A stretch of 64,000 bases of DNA, from contig JAFQEL010000041.1 of NCBI GenBank assembly GCA_017399065.1, positions 23,752 to 87,751 on the forward strand, in the 5' to 3' direction. This stretch comes from Clostridia bacterium (GTDB taxonomy: Bacteria; Bacillota; Clostridia; Oscillospirales; Acutalibacteraceae). The notes beneath the pieces were generated by a model, which worked only from the letters and a program-made list of their open reading frames with translations, did no database searches and was not told the origin of the DNA. Shown here piece by piece: positions 62,770-64,000 of the stretch. The position numbers were made by a program, and so were the translations under genes. Numbering within the stretch: position 1 is the first letter of the stretch; the number at the start of each line of letters is the position of its first letter.

Positions 62770-63822
62770 TTGAGAAAAAGTAATCTTGCCGTAAACGGCT
62801 CAAAAAGAAATATTTCGCTGGATGTTGCGAGGGTATTTGCGCTGTGCTGTGTTATGATGATACACAGCAGCTCGTTCTTTGTTGCAAAATCTGAGCCGGG
62901 CAGCCTTGGCTTTATTTCAGGCAACATCTTTGACAGCTTATCGAGGGTTGGAGTGCCGATATTTGTTATGATATCGGGTGCACTGCTTCTTGATGAAAAC
63001 AAGCAGAAAAGCTTTAAGGATATGCTTCGTGCTGCAGGCAATACGGTGTTTTTGCTTGCTGTTTGGTCTGTAATATATGCGGTGGCCTTCGATTTGGTTT
63101 CGCCTTTGATTCACGGTGAAAATGTAAGCATAGTCGGCTTTGTCAAGTCGGTTATTGCAGGTCAGGTGCACTTCTGGTATCTGTATATGCTGATTGCACT
63201 TTATCTGGCAACACCTTTTCTAAGGAGCTTTGTAAAAAAAGAGAATAAGGATATGGTGTTGTTTTATATTGCACTTTCACTGATGTTCGTTTTTTTTAGA
63301 CCGTTTATTTCAATGCTTGCAGGGCTCAATGACAAATTTGATTTTGCAAACGCACTGCTTGACAAATTTCACGCTGACTTCTTTTCGGGCTTTGCGGCGT
63401 ATTATCTTACGGGCTGGTATGTTGTGCATATAGGAATTAAAAAAAGCCTGAGAAGGCTGCTTTATGTGACGGGCGCGATATCTGCGGCCGGCACAGTGGT
63501 TTTGATGCATATATTCGGTGATTATGAAAACATATATATTGACACCAATATTTTGACTTTTACGGCTTCGGTTGCTGTGTTTACGGCAATTAACAGCATA
63601 CATTTCAATAAATATCCGAAGTCGCTTGCTCTCTTATCCAAGCTGTCTTTCGGAATGTATATTGTTCATATAATGATCAATAAACCTGCTCAGTTTTTGC
63701 TCAGTGGTCTTAATCCTGTTGTGCATATATTGCTGAGGTTTGCAATTGTTTTTGTTTTGTCGTTTGTAATCAGTTTTGTGCTGTCAAAGATTCCGACGGT
63801 CAAAAAAATTGTGAGAGTGTAA
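62770..63822 (+). CDS. Acyltransferase_3 (OafA-like) membrane O-acyltransferase
   Basis: 350 residues from TTG at 62770 with GGAG about 10 bases upstream. About ten membrane helices are present. KRNISLDVARVFALCCVMMIHSS holds the N-terminal R and the catalytic-region His of the family, and PIFVMISGALLL follows. It adds acetyl or a similar acyl group to polymer sugars. It is the last gene of block 2 and is followed by a strong terminator. Confidence 0.88.
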   Translation: MRKSNLAVNGSKRNISLDVARVFALCCVMMIHSSSFFVAKSEPGSLGFISGNIFDSLSRVGVPIFVMISGALLLDENKQKSFKDMLRAAGNTVFLLAVWSVIYAVAFDLVSPLIHGENVSIVGFVKSVIAGQVHFWYLYMLIALYLATPFLRSFVKKENKDMVLFYIALSLMFVFFRPFISMLAGLNDKFDFANALLDKFHADFFSGFAAYYLTGWYVVHIGIKKSLRRLLYVTGAISAAGTVVLMHIFGDYENIYIDTNILTFTASVAVFTAINSIHFNKYPKSLALLSKLSFGMYIVHIMINKPAQFLLSGLNPVVHILLRFAIVFVLSFVISFVLSKIPTVKKIVRV

Positions 63823-63826
63823 AAAG

Positions 63827-63862
63827 AGCTGTAAAAAACGAAAGTTTTTTACAGCTTTTTTT
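63827..63862 (+). terminator. Terminator ending glycopolymer block 2
   Basis: The perfect 13-bp arms AGCTGTAAAAAAC (63827-63839) and GTTTTTTACAGCT (63844-63856), with a GAAA loop, are followed by T residues to 63862. Confidence 0.9.
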
Positions 63863-63871
63863 GTATTTGAA

Positions 63872-64000
63872 AACCCCTGGCTGTGCCAGGGGTTCCGAAA
63901 AAGCTTTAGCGATGAAAAGAAAACTCCTCTTGCAGAGAGTGCGGCTACCAACAGCACAGCTAAGCAAAAGGAGAACATTCAAAAAGAATGCTATTAGCAG
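63872..64000 (+). mobile_element. Probable left end of an IS200/IS605-type element (cut by the window end)
   Basis: A perfect 10-bp hairpin with a 3-base loop (63872-63894, arms AACCCCTGGC/GCCAGGGGTT) is followed by a leader in which CTCCT (63924-63928) can pair with AGGAG (63969-63973), hiding the ribosome-binding site. Subterminal hairpins and a sequestered Shine-Dalgarno before the Y1 transposase gene are known features of IS200 elements. The transposase itself would lie beyond 64000, so the call is from pattern only. No coding sequence long enough to judge is inside the window. Confidence 0.55.

Overview
The window looks like chromosomal DNA of an anaerobic, low-to-moderate GC Gram-positive bacterium of the Clostridia, most likely a gut Oscillospiraceae/Ruminococcus-type organism. 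The grounds are a SpoIIQ-like sporulation protein, a desulfoferrodoxin, LexA with Gram-positive-type SOS boxes, several BspA-type leucine-rich-repeat surface proteins, LytR-CpsA-Psr and CpsB proteins, clear AGGAGG ribosome-binding sites and TTGACA/TATAAT-like promoters. No rRNA, tRNA or CRISPR array was seen. The species is inference.

Layout. 0-5 kb: a YgjV-type membrane protein, then a sugar oxidoreductase cassette (two Gfo/Idh/MocA dehydrogenases and two TIM-barrel isomerase-type enzymes) interrupted by a hairpin-rich repeat. 5-8 kb (minus): a glycosyltransferase-like protein, an RluA pseudouridine synthase and SpoIIQ. 8-15 kb (plus): lexA under paired SOS boxes, guaB, a VanY-type carboxypeptidase, and uncharacterised proteins including a FliB-like cysteine-rich protein and a DUF6056-like membrane protein. 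15-17 kb (minus): a GH13 alpha-glucosidase and a histidine phosphatase. 17-28 kb: a LytTR/GHKL two-component operon that also encodes a 1233-residue LRR surface protein, divergent from a triplicated pre-peptidase C-terminal (PPC) surface protein, with a candidate LytTR direct repeat between them; then two uncharacterised membrane or exported proteins. 28-37 kb: a corrinoid-activator-like protein, an MBL hydrolase, a Nudix hydrolase, desulfoferrodoxin, a ZIP transporter, an LRR membrane protein with a GPH-type transporter, a proline-rich membrane protein and a metallophosphoesterase.

37-64 kb (all plus) is a large cell-surface glycopolymer locus in two transcription blocks. Block 1 (37.1-44.9 kb) carries LCP, the CpsB phosphatase, an Ig-like surface protein, two tandem Wzz/BY-kinases and an ABC exporter, and ends at a terminator. 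Block 2 starts at its own promoter (about 44.95 kb) with a compact, translationally coupled peptide-modification cassette: PqqD-like recognition protein, radical SAM/SPASM enzyme, an 88-residue putative precursor peptide, HprK-like kinase, S26-type peptidase and an NTP_transf_5 nucleotidyltransferase. It then runs into a priming sugar transferase, glycosyltransferases, WecC and WecB (UDP-ManNAcA supply), Wzy, an FkbH-like HAD protein, LicD, Wzx, a CDP-glycerol synthase, an asparagine-synthetase-like protein and an acyltransferase. The window ends in what looks like the left end of an IS200/IS605-type element.

The most interesting item is the radical-SAM RiPP-like cassette built into the glycopolymer operon. 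Its gene set shares tailoring parts (PqqD/RRE, HprK-like kinase, nucleotidyltransferase, Asn-synthetase-like protein, ABC exporter) with some lasso-peptide clusters but replaces the transglutaminase-like protease with a radical SAM enzyme and a signal-peptidase-like enzyme. All functional assignments are by family resemblance read from the sequence.
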